A DNA stretch of 64,000 nucleotides from Rufibacter immobilis (GTDB lineage Bacteria > Bacteroidota > Bacteroidia > Cytophagales > Hymenobacteraceae): the NCBI RefSeq assembly GCF_003721565.1, contig NZ_RJJE01000017.1, forward strand, positions 670,636 to 734,635, written 5' to 3'. The translations under genes were made by a program, and so were the position numbers. Under the pieces are notes generated by a model that was not told the origin of the DNA, made no database searches, and saw only the letters and a program-made list of their open reading frames with translations. Position 1 is the stretch's first letter. Each line of letters starts with the position of its first letter. Below, in pieces: positions 59,696 through 64,000 of the stretch.

Positions 59696-60514
59696 ATGAA
59701 CGACTTACGAGAAGCGATAGAGGCCGCCTGGGAAGACCGGACAATGCTGGCCCATAAAACCACGCAGGAAGCCATCAGATGCGTGATCCATCACTTGGAC
59801 TGCGGTGAATTGCGCGTGGCTGAACCAACCGGCACCGAGAAATGGCAGGTAAACGAGTGGGTGAAGAAAGCCGTGCTCATGTACTTCCCTATACAGAAAA
59901 TGGAAACCATTGAGGCTGGTCCTTTTGAGTTCCATGACAAGATTCCGTTGAAGAGCGGCTTCGCCGATCTGGGGGTAAGGGTGGTGCCGCATGCGTTGGC
60001 GCGTTATGGTTCGTTTGTCGCCAAAGGGGTGATCCTGATGCCTTCCTATACCAACATTGGCGCTTACGTTGACGAGGGAACCATGGTAGATACCTGGGCC
60101 ACCGTGGGCTCCTGCGCCCAAGTAGGCAAGCACGTGCACCTGAGCGGTGGCGTGGGTCTGGGCGGTGTGCTGGAGCCGGTGCAGGCCTCTCCGGTTATCA
60201 TTGAAGACGGAGCTTTTATAGGGTCACGCAGTATTTTGGTGGAAGGCTGCCACATTGGGAAAGAAGCCGTGATTGGCGCGAATGTCTGCATCACAGGTTC
60301 TTCCAAAATCATTGACGTAACCGGTTCTGAGCCCAAGGAATACAAAGGCTACGTGCCGCCGCGCTCCGTGGTGATTCCTGGTTCCTACACCAAGGAGTTC
60401 CCGGCCGGTGCTTTCCAGGTTCCCTGCGCCCTGATCATTGGCCAACGGAAAGAAAGTACTGATTTGAAGACTTCATTGAACGATGCCCTCCGTGAAAACG
60501 GGGTAGCTGTTTAG
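59696..60514 (+). CDS. dapD: Tetrahydrodipicolinate N-succinyltransferase
   Basis: 272 residues. Adds succinyl to tetrahydrodipicolinate in lysine and meso-diaminopimelate synthesis. Left-handed beta-helix of hexapeptide repeats (GAYVDEGTMVDTWATVGSCA, GAFIGSRSILVEGCHIG), N-terminal helical domain and C-terminal tail VPCALIIGQRKESTD. The stop TAG is provided by palindromic copy 29. Single gene. Confidence 0.96.
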   Translation: MNDLREAIEAAWEDRTMLAHKTTQEAIRCVIHHLDCGELRVAEPTGTEKWQVNEWVKKAVLMYFPIQKMETIEAGPFEFHDKIPLKSGFADLGVRVVPHALARYGSFVAKGVILMPSYTNIGAYVDEGTMVDTWATVGSCAQVGKHVHLSGGVGLGGVLEPVQASPVIIEDGAFIGSRSILVEGCHIGKEAVIGANVCITGSSKIIDVTGSEPKEYKGYVPPRSVVIPGSYTKEFPAGAFQVPCALIIGQRKESTDLKTSLNDALRENGVAV

Positions 60515-60546
60515 CGGCTCTTTTTCCTAAAAGAAGCTTAAACCAG
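60508..60546 (+). repeat. Palindromic element, asymmetric, overlapping dapD end (copy 29)
   Basis: TGTTTAGCGGCTC on the left, AAGCTTAAACCAG on the right. GTTTAG gives the final Val and stop of dapD. Confidence 0.9.
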
Positions 60547-60580
60547 AAAAGGCCAGCATTTCGCTGGCCTTTTCTGGTTT
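60540..60580 (+). terminator. Terminator hairpin joined to palindromic copy 29
   Basis: AAACCAGAAAAGGCCAGC pairs exactly with GCTGGCCTTTTCTGGTTT around ATTTC. Its first bases are the last bases of copy 29. Confidence 0.92.
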
Positions 60581-60629
60581 AAAGAGAATACGTTTCTCCA
60601 TCACCTAAAGGGTAAGAACGGAGAAACTC

Positions 60630-60693
60630 AAAACACCGCATGCGTTTAGGGGCTCTTTTTCAGAAATGAGCCCCTAAACGCATGCGGTGTTTT
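60630..60693. repeat. Palindromic element, symmetric, extended to 64 bp (copy 30)
   Basis: Outer arms AAAACACCGCAT and complement flank the usual GCGTTTAGGGGCTC. The outer 26 bp pair without mismatch; the centre TTTTTCAGAAAT is nearly paired. Between the convergent dapD and dehydrogenase genes. Confidence 0.97.
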
Positions 60694-60713
60694 ATGTCTT
60701 TATAAACAACAGA

Positions 60714-61604
60714 TTACCGTTTCTTGAAGGTGTCTGCCACCACTAAATCTTTGGTGCCGTGGGTGTAGATGTAGAAGCCCTGGCCGCTCTTCACACCTTT
60801 ATGACCTGCCTGCACCATGTTCACCAGCAACGGACACGGGGCGTATTTCGGGTTCCCGAAACCATCATGCAACACCCGCAGGATAGACAGGCACACGTCC
60901 AGACCAATGAAATCAGCTAACTGCAACGGACCCATAGGGTGGGCCATGCCCAGTTTCATGATGGTGTCAATTTCCTCCACGCCGGCCACTCCCTCAAAAA
61001 GAGAATAGATGGCCTCATTGATCATAGGCATGAGAATTCGGTTGGCCACGAAACCCGGATAATCGTTGGCCTCGGCGGGAATTTTGCCCAACTGCTTTGA
61101 AAGGTCCAGAATCTGGGTTGTCACCTCATCGCTGGTGGAATACCCTCTGATCACTTCCACCAGTTTCATCACCGGCACCGGGTTCATGAAGTGCATGCCA
61201 ATCACCTTGTCTGGGCGCTGGGTCACGGAACCTATTCTGGTGATGGAGATGGAAGACGTGTTGCTGGCCAAGATGCAGGAAGGCTTGGTGAAGGAATCCA
61301 GCTGGCGGAAAAGGTCCAGTTTGATGTCTACGTTCTCGGTGGCGGCTTCTACCACCAAATCAGCGTTTTGTACGCCCTGCTGTAAATCTGTGTACGTGGT
61401 GATGCGCCCCAGCGTCTGGGTTTTCTGCTCCTCCGTGAGCGTGCCTTTGGTCACCATGCGGTCCAGGTTTTTGGAGATGGTGGCTAGGGCCTTGGTGAGT
61501 GAATCTTGCGAAATATCAATCAGAGAAACAGGGAAGGAATGCTGCGCGAACACGTGGGCGATGCCGTTGCCCATGGTGCCAGATCCTATAACGGCTATGT
61601 TCAT
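60714..61604 (-). CDS. 3-hydroxybutyryl-CoA dehydrogenase
   Basis: 296 residues. NAD(P)-binding GSGTMGNGIAHVFA; catalytic His in GMHFMNPVPVMKLVEVI with the paired Glu; Ser/Asn motif SNTSSISIT. Oxidises or reduces (S)-3-hydroxyacyl-CoA. No crotonase partner next to it. Preceded by the best promoter match in the window. Confidence 0.93.
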   Translation of the reverse strand: MNIAVIGSGTMGNGIAHVFAQHSFPVSLIDISQDSLTKALATISKNLDRMVTKGTLTEEQKTQTLGRITTYTDLQQGVQNADLVVEAATENVDIKLDLFRQLDSFTKPSCILASNTSSISITRIGSVTQRPDKVIGMHFMNPVPVMKLVEVIRGYSTSDEVTTQILDLSKQLGKIPAEANDYPGFVANRILMPMINEAIYSLFEGVAGVEEIDTIMKLGMAHPMGPLQLADFIGLDVCLSILRVLHDGFGNPKYAPCPLLVNMVQAGHKGVKSGQGFYIYTHGTKDLVVADTFKKR

Positions 61605-61631
61605 ATAATGAGCGTTAGTTAGTTCAGTTTA

Positions 61632-61662
61632 CAAAGCTATGATTATTCTACTGCGCTACAAG
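61632..61662 (-). promoter_or_regulatory. Bacteroidota-type promoter of the dehydrogenase gene
   Basis: On the minus strand, CTTG, then 19 bp, then TAGCTTTG: a close match to TTTG-N19-TAnnTTTG. The box ends 27 bp before the start codon. Confidence 0.7.
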
Positions 61663-61831
61663 AAGTAACGGGTAGCTGGGTGCCTCTTGTTGCAGCGCCT
61701 GCATAGTTATTTTCTGTATTTTGAAATCCTATATAAATCTTTTAAAATATTCTTGCGTACAAGCAGAAAAATTAATAAAGCACTCGCTAAACAGGTGCTA
61801 AACTTTAACCAAACCAAACACAACTAAAACT

Positions 61832-61984
61832 ATGGGAAATTTATTGTATATCATCGCGGTGGTGCTAGTGATTATCTGGCTGATCGGTTTCTTAGGATTC
61901 GGTGATCAAGTAGGGGGCATCATCCACGTGTTGTTGGTCATTGCCATCATCGCTGTCTTGCTCCGCGTCATACGCAGGGCCTAA
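61832..61984 (+). CDS. Small membrane protein, Lmo0937-like (first of two)
   Basis: 50 residues: a single hydrophobic hairpin, MGNLLYIIAVVLVIIWLIGF followed by LGFGDQVGG and HVLLVIAIIAVLLRVIRRA. Resembles the Lmo0937/DUF5670 family of tiny membrane proteins, often linked to stress. Two helices with a short loop, basic C-terminus. Start ATG 61832. Confidence 0.85.
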   Translation: MGNLLYIIAVVLVIIWLIGFLGFGDQVGGIIHVLLVIAIIAVLLRVIRRA

Positions 61985-62027
61985 CTAAAGTTGAACTTCT
62001 CTCCTTAGAGAGATAACCTATATTATT

Positions 62028-62177
62028 ATGGGAAATATACTGTATATCATTGCGGTGGTTCTCGTGATCCTTTGGTTAATCGGGTTCTTAGGGTTCGGAG
62101 ATGCCGTGGGCGGAATCATTCACGTCTTGCTGGTCATCGCGATCATTGCCGTACTCTTACGACTGATTAGAGGATAA
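62028..62177 (+). CDS. Small membrane protein, Lmo0937-like (second of two)
   Basis: 49 residues and nearly identical to the protein 43 bp upstream (differences include L4I, I15L, Q26A, the C-terminal end). A recent tandem duplication; silent codon changes are many while the protein is kept, which suggests both are used. Confidence 0.85.
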   Translation: MGNILYIIAVVLVILWLIGFLGFGDAVGGIIHVLLVIAIIAVLLRLIRG

Positions 62178-62193
62178 CGCCAGGAACCAACTG

Positions 62194-62235
62194 AAAACAG
62201 CAAGGGCGCCTTTATAAAGGCGCCCTTGCTGTTTT
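62194..62235 (+). terminator. Terminator hairpin joined to palindromic copy 31
   Basis: AAAACAGCAAGGGCGCCTTT pairs perfectly with its complement, 21 bp with no clear loop beyond TATA. The right end CTGTTTT is also the end of copy 31. Confidence 0.92.
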
Positions 62236-62267
62236 AGACCTGTTTTAGGAAAAACGGCCGCTAAACG
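62229..62267 (-). repeat. Palindromic element, asymmetric, inverted (copy 31)
   Basis: On the minus strand CGTTTAGCGGCCG at the start and GGTCTAAAACAG at the end. Confidence 0.9.
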
Positions 62268-62281
62268 TAAAACCAGGTAAA

Positions 62282-63982
<1,701 letters not shown>

Positions 63983-64000
63983 CTATTTCAGCTGTTTTGG

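Noticed and set aside
63992-64000. CTGTTTTGG at the window end, as in the right end of an inverted palindromic element
   Set aside because: Only nine bases are visible; cannot be decided without the next segment.

Overview
The window looks like a contiguous piece of chromosome from a Bacteroidota bacterium, most likely order Cytophagales, family Hymenobacteraceae; Rufibacter-like is my inference, and no rRNA is present to test it. The reasons are the -7 boxes of the TAnnTTTG type, weak or absent Shine-Dalgarno sequences, a LytS/LytTR two-component pair, lipoprotein-rich efflux genes, a TMTC-type membrane terpene cyclase, a bacterial Vms1-like (VLRF1) protein and moderately high GC. I see no tRNA, rRNA, CRISPR array, phage, plasmid or transposase gene. 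The content is mostly housekeeping and metabolic genes packed closely on both strands.

Layout. 0.2-6.2 kb: RNA cyclic phosphodiesterase (thpR-like), LytS/LytTR pair, RluE-like pseudouridine synthase and an MBL-fold hydrolase, interleaved with two long repeat-filled intergenic regions. 6.3-12.9 kb: DUF4126 protein, a serine hydrolase carrying an orphan GH3 C-terminal domain, MsrA, an aldo/keto reductase, a Mut7-C RNase-like protein and an SDR. 13.2-18.1 kb: a polyhydroxybutyrate cluster, phaE-phaC (class III synthase), an alpha/beta hydrolase, acetoacetyl-CoA reductase and 3-hydroxybutyrate dehydrogenase. 18.2-22.2 kb: membrane terpene cyclase homologue, two aldo/keto reductases, DUF4268 protein and a small unknown. 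22.3-28.3 kb (minus): a nearly complete molybdenum cofactor operon, moaD-moaE-moaA-moaC-mobA-moeB-(tauE/safE)-moeA. 28.7-34.1 kb: VLRF1-like peptidyl-tRNA hydrolase, membrane-anchored SDR, duplicated lipocalin-like exported protein, AGCS alanine/Na+ symporter and RluF. 34.4-43.5 kb: PAS histidine kinase with a receiver protein, GH43 lipoprotein, a second PAS kinase, secreted unknown, possible glycosyltransferase, quinone reductase-like MDR and TruC. 43.9-50.4 kb: RND efflux operon. 50.5-63.9 kb: MnmE, thioredoxin-like protein, a Mn/Fe/Zn ABC importer with its DtxR-type regulator and FabH, glycosyltransferase, DapD, 3-hydroxybutyryl-CoA dehydrogenase, twin 50-residue membrane proteins and an ABC-F ATPase.

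The most striking thing is not a gene but a family of about 31 short palindromic elements (about 38-44 bp, two of them grown to 64 bp), roughly one per 2 kb. Their ends read CGTTTAG and either CTAAACG (symmetric type) or TAAAACAG (asymmetric type). They sit at gene borders, form head-to-head pairs like enterobacterial BIMEs, interrupt operons, supply the stop codons of three genes, and encode the start codon and first residues of one lipoprotein. A second, longer composite repeat with a 34-bp GC-rich invariant core occurs twice, at 1.06-1.52 kb and 3.93-4.28 kb. No gene for mobilising either family is in the window.

All functional calls come from reading motifs and family resemblance, without database searches; promoter calls are motif matches only.
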